A DNA stretch of 64,000 bases from Pseudocitrobacter vendiensis (GCF_943590815.1 NZ_CALSBS010000001.1:186001-250000); one strand, 5' to 3'. Counted from the stretch's first letter, positions 11,945 through 22,136 are shown. Program-made: numbers and translations. The notes: generated from the sequence alone by a model not told the origin.

Positions 11945-12013
11945 AAATATGGAGCAGGGGAGCCTTATATGTTCGATTTCGACATGGTTGGCCATCGTAT
12001 GATGGCCTTTTTT
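11945..12013 (+). ncRNA. sdhX: SdhX-like 3'UTR small RNA (5' end approximate)
   Basis: In E. coli and Salmonella the sRNA SdhX (RybD) is cut from the 3' end of the sdh-suc transcript and links TCA flux to acetate metabolism. Here the same position holds an unstructured stretch (about 11970-11989) followed by a perfect intrinsic terminator, the usual layout of a Hfq-binding 3'UTR sRNA. The 5' boundary depends on RNase processing and is only approximate. The identity is inferred from position and architecture, not from alignment. Confidence 0.6.
11990..12013 (+). terminator. sdh-suc operon terminator
   Basis: A perfect 7-bp stem GGCCATC / GATGGCC with a 4-nt loop is followed directly by six T residues: a textbook Rho-independent terminator and the 3' end of the candidate SdhX RNA. 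Confidence 0.9.
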
Positions 12014-12133
12014 ATTTATCGTAACTTCTGCCGGGCGCAATTCTCAAAATTGCCTGTCGCTCTGTTCTTTGCCTCCCTTTCCGTAATAATGCTGCCAGAT
12101 TTTCTGTTCTCATATCGTTAAAAGGACTTATTG

Positions 12134-13339
12134 ATGAAAAAAGTGGCATTGGCGATGGCATTCGCATCATTAGGGATGAGTTGTGGCATTCAGGCTTCTC
12201 CCATCAACGTCGATATATTAAGTGCAACGGTTAAGGATAAACATATCGACGGCGCATCGGTGACTTTGCAGCGCAATGGCGCGCAGTCGGTGACGGGGGT
12301 AACTAATGCATCCGGTCGCGTTGAACTGGCATCGACATTCTCTGACGATCAGGACGCGTTATTGATCGTAAAAAAAGAGGGTTATTCTAACCTGGTTGTT
12401 AAATGTCCTTGCGCTGGGATGACTTACGCCATTAGTCCGGTGATGACCAACCTTGATGGAATGCGTGTGGTACTGAACTGGGGGAATACGCCCTATGATC
12501 TTGATTCGCATCTCATGTTCCCGGGTGGACATGTCTTTTTTAGGCATAAAGAAGGCGTTGATGCGAATCTTGACGTTGATGATACGGACAGCTATGGTCC
12601 TGAAACCGTTACTATCAGCAAAAAGCATTTCGGTGATAGCTACATCTATGCGGTTCAGGACTTTAGCAATAACGCACGCCCTGAAAGCGACCGGCTTTCC
12701 GCCAGCAGTGCGAAAGTCTTTGTTTATGTAGGCAGTTCTCTGGTGCGCAGTTATAGCGTTCCCGTGGGAAAAACAGGGAATATCTGGACGGTATTTAAGC
12801 TCAATCCCAACGGCGAGTTTGAAGATATCAACACCATAACGGGTGCCAACTTTGGCGATCGCCCTCAGGGAGTAGGTGACTTACCCAACGTGTTAGCGTC
12901 TGCAACAATGGCCGCAACGTCAGCCCCTGTAGTACAACATAGTGGTGATATTACGCTGGCAAAACAGTATAACCGCGAAGGTGAGGCTATCTATAAAAAT
13001 GGTCAGCTTGAGCAGGCTATTGGCTATTTCCAGCGAGCAACTGAATTAGATGGTAATTACGGCCAGGCCTTCAGTAATCTTGGGCTGGCTTATCAGAAAA
13101 ATGGCCAAATTGCGGAAGCGATCTGGGCTAATCGCAAAGCTATTTCACTGGCGAGTGGGGCTAATGCGGCAACAACGCGGGCTAACTCGTATTATAACAT
13201 CGCGAAAATTTATGAAAATGCCGGGCAAAATGCAGACGCATTAAGGCATTATCAACTGGCAAATGCAGAAAAAAACAAACCCACTTATGAAGAGGCGATT
13301 GCGCGCGTAAAAGCGAAAAATAGAATGCAATTTCAATGA
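12134..13339 (+). CDS. Secreted DUF2135-like protein with TPR repeats
   Basis: Function unknown. The 401-aa protein has a Sec signal peptide (about 1-22, cleavage near IQASP). A beta-rich region of carboxypeptidase-regulatory type follows (about 25-105; GASVTLQRNG, VTNASGRVEL). Then comes a segment resembling DUF2135 / YfaP (about 113-235; VLNWGNTPYDLDSHL and repeated Asp-rich turns). The C-terminal TPR block (about 275-395) includes AIGYFQRATELDGNYGQAFS. I start at the ATG at 12134, 7 nt after AAAGGA, rather than the TTG at 12131. In K-12 sucD is followed directly by mngR, so this gene is accessory. It is probably a periplasmic or surface scaffold. Confidence 0.75.
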   Translation: MKKVALAMAFASLGMSCGIQASPINVDILSATVKDKHIDGASVTLQRNGAQSVTGVTNASGRVELASTFSDDQDALLIVKKEGYSNLVVKCPCAGMTYAISPVMTNLDGMRVVLNWGNTPYDLDSHLMFPGGHVFFRHKEGVDANLDVDDTDSYGPETVTISKKHFGDSYIYAVQDFSNNARPESDRLSASSAKVFVYVGSSLVRSYSVPVGKTGNIWTVFKLNPNGEFEDINTITGANFGDRPQGVGDLPNVLASATMAATSAPVVQHSGDITLAKQYNREGEAIYKNGQLEQAIGYFQRATELDGNYGQAFSNLGLAYQKNGQIAEAIWANRKAISLASGANAATTRANSYYNIAKIYENAGQNADALRHYQLANAEKNKPTYEEAIARVKAKNRMQFQ

Positions 13340-13353
13340 ATTGCACATATTTT

Positions 13354-13391
13354 GTAGGCCTGATAAGCGAAGCGCATCAGGCAATGCCTAC
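13354..13391. repeat. REP unit
   Basis: A single palindromic unit (GTAGGCCTGATAAGCGAAGC...GCATCAGGC, then TGCCTAC) lies between two convergent genes. REP units are common in convergent gaps and may help end both transcripts. Confidence 0.8.
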
Positions 13392-13416
13392 AGCGAGCGC
13401 GTTGCCAGCAGAAGGC

Positions 13417-14190
13417 TTATTTCAGCATCACGCTGAACCCCGCATAAAGCGTGAACTGCGGCTGATAATCCCCTCTGTGGGCGACGGTCCACTGCGGCTC
13501 CACAAAGCTATTGACGATATACCCGCCAATCGGCATCGCACGCCCCACACCTAATCCCACCGGAACATAGTAATCATCGTTTTTGATGTTGTACGTCCAG
13601 ATGCCGCTGGAGCGCATATACCAGCCCTTTGACATTTTGTAGATAACAAACGGCTGGAAGGTGGCGGTTTCAACATGGCTACGGTCATCATCGCCGGCGA
13701 AACTTTTTTGCCATTGCACCAGCGCCACTTTTAACCATTGAGGTGATGTATCGACGGCGACTGCCGCCAGCCCGGTCTGCCACTGCCCGGTCCCCAGTTC
13801 ATCACTCGATGCGGCATTGGCGGTTATCAGTGGCCCGACGCCCAGCATCACGCCTTTTTGCTTGAGCAGAAAAATATCGAACAGGTTGATATCACCCAGC
13901 CCGGTGTCATAACCACCGGAAACCTGCGGGCGCGTGGCGATGGGCGCCGTTAAGCGCAGAATTTGCGGCACCGGAATGAGATTGCCTGCGGCAACAGGCA
14001 TGGTGGCACGCAGTAGCGTATCGTTGGTGTGCTGATCGCTGTCGTAGAGGTTTGGGGTGTAGTAGTCCTGAACGGACAATGATGTTGCCAGATGTAGCGG
14101 GTTGTTGGCTTTATCGACGGTATCTTCGGCCCAGGCGTGCAACGTGCAGCACAGTAACGCGGGCGACAGCAGATATTTTACATGAACCAT
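13417..14190 (-). CDS. Predicted outer-membrane beta-barrel protein
   Basis: Function unknown. The 257-aa product has a signal peptide (about 1-21, cleavage after AWA). The rest alternates aromatic and polar residues in short strands separated by glycine turns, the pattern of a small outer-membrane barrel (for example QPQFTLYAGFSVML at the C-terminus, PVGLGVGRAMPIGGYIV near 215). The general look recalls putative transporter/porin-like proteins of about 250-300 aa, but I cannot name a family with confidence. It starts after AGGAAGGG. It is convergent with the DUF2135-like gene across a REP and is absent from this place in K-12. Confidence 0.65.
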   Translation of the reverse strand: MVHVKYLLSPALLCCTLHAWAEDTVDKANNPLHLATSLSVQDYYTPNLYDSDQHTNDTLLRATMPVAAGNLIPVPQILRLTAPIATRPQVSGGYDTGLGDINLFDIFLLKQKGVMLGVGPLITANAASSDELGTGQWQTGLAAVAVDTSPQWLKVALVQWQKSFAGDDDRSHVETATFQPFVIYKMSKGWYMRSSGIWTYNIKNDDYYVPVGLGVGRAMPIGGYIVNSFVEPQWTVAHRGDYQPQFTLYAGFSVMLK

Positions 14191-14386
14191 AGCGTATCCC
14201 TTCCTGAATTCCCTGTGTAAGTGCGCATAAATTGCACCCAGTTAGCGGCGCGATTATAAAAACAGCCGTGAGCCAGGGAAAATGAGAAAGATGTAATTCA
14301 TTGTAAAATAAGAAAAAACTATAAATTTCGCGGAATGAAATGGCTGATATTTATTCAGTGCTCTGATTTATCGAACCGCAGCTCAT

Positions 14387-15103
14387 TTAATGCTGACGGC
14401 GGGCAACCAGCGTAAAGCGGTAATCGTCGCTTTTAAAAGCATTGCGGCTGTATTCGAAGATCCGCCCATCGCTCAGAAAACCGCGCGAGATTTTCTCCAG
14501 GATGGGTTTACCGGGCGCAAGCTCCAGGGCATCAATTGTTTCCGCGTCAGGAAGAAGGGGGATCACTTCCTGCTCGCTGCGATCAATCACCAGCTTTTTG
14601 GTCTCTTCGATAAAATGGTACTTCGACCCTTCCATTACGCTCCAGGTGAGATCGGGAAACAGCGATAGCGGCATCCACGTCTCTTCCAGCGCCATTGGTT
14701 TTTGTTTCAGAAAACGCACGCGTTTGATGTGCCAGACTTTCTCGCCAGCCTGGAGTTGAAGTCTATCTTGCAGGAACTCATCCGCAGTAATCACTTCGAA
14801 CACGCGTACTTCACTGTGTGTTTGCACATGGCGATCAGCAATTTTCTCGTAAAAGCCGGTGAGTTGATAGATATCATAATTAACCCGTTCCTCTTTTACG
14901 TAGCTGCCGCTGCCCTGAATGCTCTCAATCACCTTTTGCTCGGTGAGCTGTTTAAGCGCCTGGCGCACGGTTACCCGGCTGACGCCATATTCTGTCTGAA
15001 GAGCGGCTTCCGTAGGCAGGGCATCTCCCGCTTTTAACTCTCCGCGCTCAATTCGCTGGCGAATGGCATCGGCAATCTGACGATAGAGAGGTTTTTGACT
15101 CAT
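14387..15103 (-). CDS. mngR: GntR-family repressor of mannosylglycerate genes
   Basis: Transcriptional regulator of mngAB, first described in E. coli as FarR because it responds to fatty acids. At 238 aa it has a GntR winged helix-turn-helix at the N-terminus (about 5-73; LPTEAALQTEYGVSRVTVRQAL) and an UTRA ligand-binding domain (about 95-235). It is divergent from mngA across a 201-bp gap that contains a tandem repeat, which is the likely operator. Confidence 0.95.
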   Translation of the reverse strand: MSQKPLYRQIADAIRQRIERGELKAGDALPTEAALQTEYGVSRVTVRQALKQLTEQKVIESIQGSGSYVKEERVNYDIYQLTGFYEKIADRHVQTHSEVRVFEVITADEFLQDRLQLQAGEKVWHIKRVRFLKQKPMALEETWMPLSLFPDLTWSVMEGSKYHFIEETKKLVIDRSEQEVIPLLPDAETIDALELAPGKPILEKISRGFLSDGRIFEYSRNAFKSDDYRFTLVARRQH

Positions 15104-15179
15104 AACGATTCCGTTCAGTGACAGAACAAAAATAAGATGATTTCGGCTAATTATGCGCAGTTACGGAACATTGTAAACA

Positions 15180-15200
15180 ATACAAATTAAATACAAATTA
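15180..15200. promoter_or_regulatory. Putative MngR operator: tandem ATACAAATTA
   Basis: The 10-mer ATACAAATTA occurs twice at 11-bp spacing (15180-15189 and 15191-15200), placing both copies on one DNA face. It is centred between mngR and mngA. Assignment to MngR is inference from position. Confidence 0.5.
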
Positions 15201-15209
15201 TCACTATGA

Positions 15210-15225
15210 AGTGAAATTGATCACA
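15210..15225 (+). promoter_or_regulatory. CRP-like site upstream of mngA
   Basis: AGTGA-N6-TCACA matches the CRP consensus at nine of ten half-site bases, about 80 bp before the mngA start. It would put mngAB under catabolite control, as expected for a sugar PTS. Confidence 0.65.
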
Positions 15226-15304
15226 TAATGGTATTAATTTCCTGGGCAAAATGCGTACTTTCTGCGCAGTGGTGCGCAGGTTTTATGACACAGGAAGGAA
15301 CGTG

Positions 15305-17218
15305 ATGAATTTATTGGCGTTGACACATCCCAGTGCAATTTGCCTTAACGCCCGGTTTAACAGCCGGGATGAGGCAATTTGCGAACTGGCGAAGCGGCTG
15401 GCTGAGCTGGGTAAAATCGATGATCCCCAAACCTATTTACAGGAAGTTTTTCATCGTGAAAGCATCGGGCCGACTGCGCTTGGTGAAGGTCTGGCGGTGC
15501 CGCATGGTAAAAGCGCTGCGGTAAAAGAAGCGGCGTTCGCCGTGGCGACGTTAGCCGAGCCATTGCAGTGGGAAGGCGTGGACGGCCCGGAGAGCGTCAA
15601 TCTTATTTTTCTGCTGGCGATTCCGCCATCCGAGGCGGGCTCAACGCATATTGAAATCCTTACCCAACTTACCAGCGCGTTAGTTGATGACACTGTGCGC
15701 GCGGCGGTGATGAATGCGACGACACCGCAGGCGTTATTGTCTGCGCTCTCCCTGACCACGCCAGAGAAGACGTCCTCTCTATCTGACGATACGCCTTTGA
15801 TTGTCTGCGTGACGGCTTGCCCGGCAGGGATTGTACATACCTATATGGCTGCAGAATATCTGGAAAAGGCCGGACACAAACTGGGCGTGCGTGTGGTGGT
15901 TGAAAAGCAGGGGGCGAATGGCATTGAAGGCCGATTGACTTCAGATCAACTGGCAACCGCCCAGGCGGCTATTTTCGCAGCAGAAGTCGCGATTAAAGAT
16001 ACAGAGCGGTTTCGCGGTATTCCTTCGCTAAGCGTACCGGTTGCCGAGCCGATTAAGCATGCGGAAAGGCTGATAAAGCAGGCGCTGGCGCTGGAACCGG
16101 TCAATGAAACGCGGACGACGGTCGTTCAGGAGACGACCCGACTCGGTTTTAAAACGGAATTAAAACAGGCGCTGCTTAGCGGCATTTCTTTTGCCGTACC
16201 CTTGATTGTCGCGGGGGGGACCGTACTGGCAGTGGCGGTGTTGCTCGCGCAGATGTTTGATTTACAGCACCTGTTTAACGAGGAGAACTCGTGGCTGTGG
16301 CTTTACCGTAAACTCGGCGGAGGCATGCTTGGGATCCTGATGGTGCCTGTGCTGGCGGCCTACACGGCGTATTCACTGGCCGATAAACCGGCGCTGGCTC
16401 CGGGATTTGCGGCAGGGCTTGCCGCCAACATGATTGGTTCAGGATTTTTAGGGGCGATTGCCGGTGGTTTGATCGCCGGCTATCTGATGCGTTGGGTGAA
16501 AAACCACATCCGCCTGAGCAGCCGCTTTAACGGTTTCCTGACGTTCTATCTCTACCCGGTCATTGGCACGCTGACTGCGGGCAGCCTGATGTTGTTTGTT
16601 ATTGGTGAGCCTGTCGCCTGGATCAACAACAGCCTTACAGCCTGGTTGAATGGTTTATCGGGCAGTAATGCGTTGATGCTTGGCGCCATTATTGGCGTTA
16701 TGTGCTCGTTTGACCTCGGCGGGCCGGTAAATAAAGCCGCTTATGCCTTCTGTCTCGGGGCGATGGCAAATGGTGTGTACGGCCCGTACGCCATCTTCGC
16801 TTCCGTCAAAATGGTCTCCGCGTTTACCGTCACCGCATCCACGATGATTGCTCCCCGACTATTTAAATCGTTTGAGATCGAAACAGGTAAATCCACCTGG
16901 CTGTTGGGTCTTGCAGGGATCACCGAAGGGGCGATCCCGATGGCGATTGAAGATCCGCTACGGGTGATCGGTTCGTTTGTGATCGGTTCGATGGCGACGG
17001 GCGCGATCGTCGGTGCGATGAACATCGGTCTGCAAACGCCGGGCGCGGGTATTTTCTCTCTCTTTTTATTACAGGATGGCGGGCTGGGGCGCGTGATGGC
17101 TGCGGCTGGCTGGTTCGGCGCGGCGTTGATAGGTACCGCAATTTCTACCTGCATTCTGGTGCTGTGGCGCCGTCAGGCGATTCAGGCCGGAACCTACAAC
17201 ACACAAGCCATTGACTAA
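15305..17218 (+). CDS. mngA: PTS EIIABC for 2-O-alpha-mannosyl-D-glycerate
   Basis: Imports mannosylglycerate with concurrent phosphorylation. One chain carries a fructose-type EIIA domain (about 1-150, phospho-site in GLAVPHGKSA), an EIIB domain (about 165-265, phosphocysteine in CVTACPAGI) and a polytopic EIIC (about 285-630). The start is the ATG at 15305, 6 nt after AGGAAGG, giving 637 aa. The longer frame from 15251 adds 18 residues without a good ribosome site; K-12 MngA is annotated slightly longer, so the N-terminus is a little uncertain. It forms an operon with mngB 26 bp downstream. Confidence 0.95.
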   Translation: MNLLALTHPSAICLNARFNSRDEAICELAKRLAELGKIDDPQTYLQEVFHRESIGPTALGEGLAVPHGKSAAVKEAAFAVATLAEPLQWEGVDGPESVNLIFLLAIPPSEAGSTHIEILTQLTSALVDDTVRAAVMNATTPQALLSALSLTTPEKTSSLSDDTPLIVCVTACPAGIVHTYMAAEYLEKAGHKLGVRVVVEKQGANGIEGRLTSDQLATAQAAIFAAEVAIKDTERFRGIPSLSVPVAEPIKHAERLIKQALALEPVNETRTTVVQETTRLGFKTELKQALLSGISFAVPLIVAGGTVLAVAVLLAQMFDLQHLFNEENSWLWLYRKLGGGMLGILMVPVLAAYTAYSLADKPALAPGFAAGLAANMIGSGFLGAIAGGLIAGYLMRWVKNHIRLSSRFNGFLTFYLYPVIGTLTAGSLMLFVIGEPVAWINNSLTAWLNGLSGSNALMLGAIIGVMCSFDLGGPVNKAAYAFCLGAMANGVYGPYAIFASVKMVSAFTVTASTMIAPRLFKSFEIETGKSTWLLGLAGITEGAIPMAIEDPLRVIGSFVIGSMATGAIVGAMNIGLQTPGAGIFSLFLLQDGGLGRVMAAAGWFGAALIGTAISTCILVLWRRQAIQAGTYNTQAID

Positions 17219-17244
17219 CCTTTTGACTGATTCGGGAAACGAAG

Positions 17245-19887
17245 ATGAAAGCTGTATCTCGCGTTCACATTACACCGCATATGCACTGGGACAGAGAGTG
17301 GTACTTCACCACTGAAGAGTCGCGAATTTTACTGGTTAACAATATGGCGGAAATCCTGACCCGGCTGGAGCAGGATGATGAGTATAAATATTACGTGCTG
17401 GATGGGCAGACGGCGATTCTTGAAGATTACTTTGCTGTGGTGCCGGAAAACCGCGAGCGCGTCAAAGCGCTGGTTCAGGCGGGTAAACTGATTATCGGCC
17501 CGTGGTATACGCAAACCGATACGACCCTTGTCGCGGGGGAATCTATCGTCCGCAACCTGATGTATGGGATGCGCGACTGTCTCGCGTTTGGTGAGCCGAT
17601 GAAAATCGGTTACCTGCCGGATTCCTTCGGAATGTCCGGGCAACTACCGCATATCTACAACGGTTTTGGGATTAAACGGGCGATGTTCTGGCGTGGCTGC
17701 TCGGAGCGCCATGGCAGCGATAAAACCGAATTTCTCTGGCAAAGCCAGGATGGCAGCGAAGTGGTGGCGCAGGTGTTGCCGCTGGGTTATGCCATAGGTA
17801 AGTACTTACCTGACGATGAGGCGGGGCTGCGTAAACGTCTTGATAACTACTTTACCGTTCTGGAGAACGCCTCAATCACCAAAGAGATTCTGCTGCCTAA
17901 CGGTCACGATCAGATGCCGCTTCAGCAGAATATCTTTGCGGTGATGGACACACTGCGAGAAATTTATCCACAACGTGAATTTGTGATGAGCCGCTTCGAA
18001 ACGGTTTTTGAACAAATCGAAGCGCAGCGCGCGCAGCTGGCGACGCAGACAGGTGAATTTAACGACGGTAAATATATGCGCGTGCATCGCACCATTGGCT
18101 CGACGCGCATGGATATCAAAATTGCGCACGCGCGTATTGAAAACAAAATCGTCAATATCCTTGAACCACTGGCCGCGATGGCCTGGTCACTGGGCTTTGA
18201 CTATCACCATGGCCTGCTGGAGAAAATGTGGAAGGAGATCCTCAAAAACCACGCCCATGACAGCATTGGTTGCTGCTGTAGCGACAACGTTCATCAGGAA
18301 ATTGCCGCGCGTTTCTGGCTGGCGGAAGACATGGCCGATAACCTGATTCGCTTTTATCTGCGTAAAGTTGTCGACAATATGCCCGCCTGTGAAGGTGACC
18401 GACTGGGGTTATTCAACCTGATGCCGTGGCCGCGCGATGAAGTTATCGACACCACGATTCGTCTGCGCGCCAGCCAGTTCCGGCTGGTGGATGAGCAGGG
18501 TGAGGCGGTGCCGTACTTTATTCGCGCCAGCCGTGAAATCGACCCGGGCCTGATTGACCGGCAAATTGTCCACTACGGAAATTATGAACCGTTTATGGAG
18601 TATGACATCCAGCTGCGGCGGGTGCTTCCGGCGATGGGGTACATTTCGCTGCGGGTGATTGCAGGCGAAACGGGCGAGGTGAAAAATGTCCCTCCTACGG
18701 CGAATTCGATGCTGGAAAATACGGCATGGCGTATCTCGCTCAACGCCGACGGAACGCTCAGAATGGAAGATAAAGAGAGCGGGCTGGTCTACGACCGGGC
18801 GCTGGAGTTCGAAGAGAGCGGTGATGATGGCGATGAATATGACTATTCGCCGCCGAGAGAGGACTGGGTATTAACGTCTGCTGCGTATCCGCATAACGTA
18901 GAGATCGTGCAGGAAGGCTGGCGCACCAAAGCGATTTTACGCAGTACGCTAGCCGTTCCACGCAATCTGGCCGAGCGCGCCGCACGAAAATGTAGTGGGC
19001 ATGTGGAGATCGAAACCATCATTATGCTGAGCGACAACAGTAAGCGCATTGATTTTGATGTGCGGGTCGTTAATCAGGCTGACGATCATCGTCTACGTGT
19101 TCGCCTGCCTGTACCGTATCGTGCGCAAACGGTGCTGACCGATACCCAGTTTGGTTCGATGATGCGCCCGGTTAAGGATGAGGCCATGCGCGACTGGGAA
19201 CAGGAAGGCTGGAAAGAAGCCCCGATACCGGTCTGGAATTTCCTTAACTATGCTGTTTTACAGCATGGGGTTAACGGTATCGCGTTATTCAGCGAAGGGC
19301 TGCGTGAGGTTGAAATCATCGGTGAAGATAACAGCGCGTTCGCATTAACGCTGTTGCGTGGCGTTGGGCTTCTGGGAAAAGAGGATCTGCTCCTGCGGCC
19401 TGGCCGCCCTTCGGGAATCAAAATGCCAGTACCGGATTCACAGCTGCGCGGCACGCTGCACTGCCGCTTCAGTCTGTGGACGTTTAGCGGAACGCCATTG
19501 AATGCGGGCGTGGCGCAACAGGCGCGAAGCTGGCTCACGCCCGTTCAGTGCTATAACAAAATTCCCTGGAATGCGATGAAGCTTAATCGCGCGGCCATTA
19601 CCGTGCCGGAGCACTATAGCCTTCTCACTCTCTCGTCCGTCGGCTGTTCGCTCAGCGCGCTGAAGAAAGCAGAAGACAGGCCTGAACTGATTCTTCGGCT
19701 CTATAACCCGTCGGCGACGGAGTGCTCGGACGCGCAGATTACGTTCAATCAACATCCGGTGAAGAGTGCTGAAACGGGGATGGATGAACGACCACGTTTC
19801 GGTGCAGAGGGGGGGGATATTTGTCAAGAGTCGGTGTGGTTCCGCCCTTGTCAATCGCGCACCTTTAGCATCACGCGCGTAAAATAA
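17245..19887 (+). CDS. mngB: Mannosylglycerate hydrolase (alpha-mannosidase)
   Basis: Cytoplasmic GH38-type alpha-mannosidase that hydrolyses the phosphorylated mannosylglycerate imported by MngA to mannose-6-phosphate and glycerate. The 880-aa length is close to the 877 aa of K-12. Family signatures include HMHWDREW at 12-19 (metal-binding region) and LPDSFGMSG at 124-132 (catalytic aspartate region). A long beta-rich C-terminal half follows, typical of GH38. A strong terminator lies directly downstream. Confidence 0.96.
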   Translation: MKAVSRVHITPHMHWDREWYFTTEESRILLVNNMAEILTRLEQDDEYKYYVLDGQTAILEDYFAVVPENRERVKALVQAGKLIIGPWYTQTDTTLVAGESIVRNLMYGMRDCLAFGEPMKIGYLPDSFGMSGQLPHIYNGFGIKRAMFWRGCSERHGSDKTEFLWQSQDGSEVVAQVLPLGYAIGKYLPDDEAGLRKRLDNYFTVLENASITKEILLPNGHDQMPLQQNIFAVMDTLREIYPQREFVMSRFETVFEQIEAQRAQLATQTGEFNDGKYMRVHRTIGSTRMDIKIAHARIENKIVNILEPLAAMAWSLGFDYHHGLLEKMWKEILKNHAHDSIGCCCSDNVHQEIAARFWLAEDMADNLIRFYLRKVVDNMPACEGDRLGLFNLMPWPRDEVIDTTIRLRASQFRLVDEQGEAVPYFIRASREIDPGLIDRQIVHYGNYEPFMEYDIQLRRVLPAMGYISLRVIAGETGEVKNVPPTANSMLENTAWRISLNADGTLRMEDKESGLVYDRALEFEESGDDGDEYDYSPPREDWVLTSAAYPHNVEIVQEGWRTKAILRSTLAVPRNLAERAARKCSGHVEIETIIMLSDNSKRIDFDVRVVNQADDHRLRVRLPVPYRAQTVLTDTQFGSMMRPVKDEAMRDWEQEGWKEAPIPVWNFLNYAVLQHGVNGIALFSEGLREVEIIGEDNSAFALTLLRGVGLLGKEDLLLRPGRPSGIKMPVPDSQLRGTLHCRFSLWTFSGTPLNAGVAQQARSWLTPVQCYNKIPWNAMKLNRAAITVPEHYSLLTLSSVGCSLSALKKAEDRPELILRLYNPSATECSDAQITFNQHPVKSAETGMDERPRFGAEGGDICQESVWFRPCQSRTFSITRVK

Positions 19888-19896
19888 GTCTGTAGA

Positions 19897-19935
19897 GAGG
19901 CAAAACCTGACCTGGTCGATTTTGCCTCTTTTTTT
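19897..19935 (+). terminator. mngAB terminator
   Basis: A 9-bp stem GAGGCAAAA / TTTTGCCTC with a 14-nt loop is followed by seven T residues, ten bases after the mngB stop codon. Confidence 0.9.
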
Positions 19936-20216
19936 GAATAATAAAGGAGTGGTGTTAATTTTGTCGGCATTTCAAGTGAATAAAATGTAATTATTCAAAA
20001 ATGGTTCAGGTTTCCTGGCAAAATACTGTGAGTCGGCTAACATTAACTATTCGGTATAACTTCGTACTTGAAATTTTCTCTTCGGTTAAAAAATCTCGTC
20101 TTTTTTTTCGCATTACCCCTTTATGAAAATTCTCCAAGATAATTTTTAAACATATGCTTAACATGCCATTCACTGATCACATCTAATAAAAACAATATTA
20201 ACAAAAATAGATAATA

Positions 20217-20230
20217 TTGATTTATATCAA
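20217..20230 (+). promoter_or_regulatory. FNR box 1 of cydA
   Basis: TTGAT-TTAT-ATCAA is a perfect match to the FNR consensus TTGAT-N4-ATCAA. Known biology: FNR represses cydAB when oxygen is absent. Confidence 0.75.
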
Positions 20231-20268
20231 TACGTAAAAACTGGATATGCTCCATAAAAGTGGTTAAA

Positions 20269-20282
20269 TTGTCCTGGATCAA
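20269..20282 (+). promoter_or_regulatory. FNR-like box 2 of cydA
   Basis: TTGTC-CTGG-ATCAA has one perfect half-site and lies 52 bp (centre to centre) from box 1. This is close to the spacing of the two FNR sites at the E. coli cyd promoter, where one overlaps the start point. Confidence 0.55.
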
Positions 20283-20567
20283 AGTGGCTGCAACCCGCCT
20301 GATTAGCTATAAATTGATCACTGTCGAAAATCGTAAATCTAATACAATAAAAACCTGTTTATTGTAAGGATATTACAGAGTAATATATTTTAGGGATCAA
20401 TTGAGTTGTTTTTTAACGTATTTGTAACCTTTACACACCACTGATATCGGCTAACGCGAACGGTCAGCAGTGGGGGAGGGCGCAAATAAATTTGTATTGG
20501 GGCATGTGTATGAACCCTGTCCGCAGGTTCATTCTCGGAGTCTTCATGCGATGAGCAAGGAGTCATG

Positions 20568-22136
20568 ATGTTAGATATAGTCGAACTGTCGCGCTTACAG
20601 TTTGCCTTGACCGCGATGTACCACTTCCTTTTTGTGCCACTGACGCTCGGTATGGCGTTCCTGCTGGCCATCATGGAAACGGTTTACGTCCTTTCCGGCA
20701 AACAGATTTATAAAGATATGACCAAGTTCTGGGGCAAGTTGTTTGGTATCAACTTCGCACTGGGCGTGGCCACCGGCCTGACCATGGAGTTCCAGTTCGG
20801 GACTAACTGGTCTTACTACTCCCACTACGTGGGCGATATCTTCGGTGCGCCGCTGGCCATTGAAGGTCTGATGGCCTTCTTCCTCGAATCCACCTTTGTA
20901 GGTCTGTTCTTCTTCGGTTGGGATCGCCTGGGTAAAGTGCAGCACATGGCGGTGACCTGGCTGGTTGCGCTGGGTTCAAACCTGTCCGCATTGTGGATCC
21001 TGGTGGCAAACGGTTGGATGCAAAACCCAATCGCTTCCGACTTCAACTTTGAAACCATGCGTATGGAGATGGTGAGCTTCTCCGAGCTGGTACTGAACCC
21101 GGTAGCCCAGGTGAAATTCGTTCACACCGTGGCTTCAGGTTACGTCACCGGCGCGATGTTCGTGCTCGCTATCAGCTCCTGGTACATGCTTAAAGGTCGT
21201 GACTTCGCGTTCGCTAAGCGTTCCTTTGCTATCGCAGCAAGCTTCGGTATGGCGGCGATTCTTTCCGTTATCGTTCTGGGTGATGAATCCGGCTACGAAA
21301 TGGGCGACGTACAGAAAACCAAACTGGCGGCCATCGAAGCAGAATGGGAAACTCAGCCTGCTCCGGCGTCGTTCACGCTGTTTGGTATTCCTGATCAGGA
21401 TAAGCAGGAAAACCACCTTTCTATTCAGATTCCTTACGCACTGGGCATCATCGCGACCCGTTCTGTTGATAAACAGGTTACCGGTCTGAAAGATTTGATG
21501 GTGCAGCACGAAGAGCGTATCCGTAACGGGATGAAAGCTTACTCGCTGCTCGAACAGCTGCGTTCTGGCGCAACCGATCCGGCTGTGCGTGAACAGTTTA
21601 ACGATGTGAAGAAAGATCTGGGTTATGGCCTGTTGCTGAAACGCTATACGCCGAACGTGGCGGATGCGACGGAAGAGCAGATTGCCAAAGCGACCAAAGA
21701 CTCTATCCCACGCGTTGCGCCGCTGTACTTTGCCTTCCGTATCATGGTGGCGTGCGGTGTGCTGATGCTGCTGATTATCGGCGCCTCCTTCTGGACCGTT
21801 ATTCGTAACCGTATTGGTGAGAAAAAATGGCTTCTGCGCGCGGCATTCTACGGCTTACCGCTGCCATGGATTGCTGTGGAAGCGGGCTGGTTTGTCGCCG
21901 AGTATGGTCGTCAACCGTGGGCAATTGGTGAAGTCTTGCCAACCGCTGTGGCGAACTCGTCGCTGACAGCAGGCGATCTTATCTTCTCAATGGTGCTGAT
22001 TTGCGGTCTTTACACACTGTTCCTGGTGGCCGAACTGTTCCTGATGTTCAAGTTCGCACGCAAAGGGCCAAGCAGCCTGAAAACCGGTCGCTATCACTTT
22101 GAGCAGTCCTCTGCGACTACTCAGCCGGCACGCTAA
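20568..22136 (+). CDS. cydA: Cytochrome bd-I ubiquinol oxidase subunit I
   Basis: High-affinity oxygen reductase subunit carrying hemes b558, b595 and d. The 522-aa, nine-helix protein has the heme ligand His19 (in MYHFLFVP) and an extended Q-loop of the E. coli type (about 250-390) that forms the quinol-oxidation site. It starts at the second of two adjacent ATGs: AAGGAG lies 5 nt before 20568 but only 2 nt before 20565, and K-12 begins MLDIVEL. First gene of cydABX-ybgE. Confidence 0.97.
   Translation: MLDIVELSRLQFALTAMYHFLFVPLTLGMAFLLAIMETVYVLSGKQIYKDMTKFWGKLFGINFALGVATGLTMEFQFGTNWSYYSHYVGDIFGAPLAIEGLMAFFLESTFVGLFFFGWDRLGKVQHMAVTWLVALGSNLSALWILVANGWMQNPIASDFNFETMRMEMVSFSELVLNPVAQVKFVHTVASGYVTGAMFVLAISSWYMLKGRDFAFAKRSFAIAASFGMAAILSVIVLGDESGYEMGDVQKTKLAAIEAEWETQPAPASFTLFGIPDQDKQENHLSIQIPYALGIIATRSVDKQVTGLKDLMVQHEERIRNGMKAYSLLEQLRSGATDPAVREQFNDVKKDLGYGLLLKRYTPNVADATEEQIAKATKDSIPRVAPLYFAFRIMVACGVLMLLIIGASFWTVIRNRIGEKKWLLRAAFYGLPLPWIAVEAGWFVAEYGRQPWAIGEVLPTAVANSSLTAGDLIFSMVLICGLYTLFLVAELFLMFKFARKGPSSLKTGRYHFEQSSATTQPAR

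Larger units (their letters stand above)
19936..20567. promoter_or_regulatory. cydAB control region
   Basis: This is an A/T-rich gap of about 630 bp with no gene. In E. coli the cyd control region has several promoters activated by ArcA and repressed by FNR under strict anaerobiosis. Two FNR-like sites are listed separately. The stretch 20140-20220 is rich in TTAACA / TTAATA tracts compatible with ArcA binding, but I cannot single out one site. The leader to cydA is about 290 nt. Confidence 0.7.

Noticed and set aside
11795-12040. 81-codon minus-strand frame over the sucD 3'UTR
   Set aside because: Antisense to the terminator and the candidate SdhX RNA; composition not protein-like.
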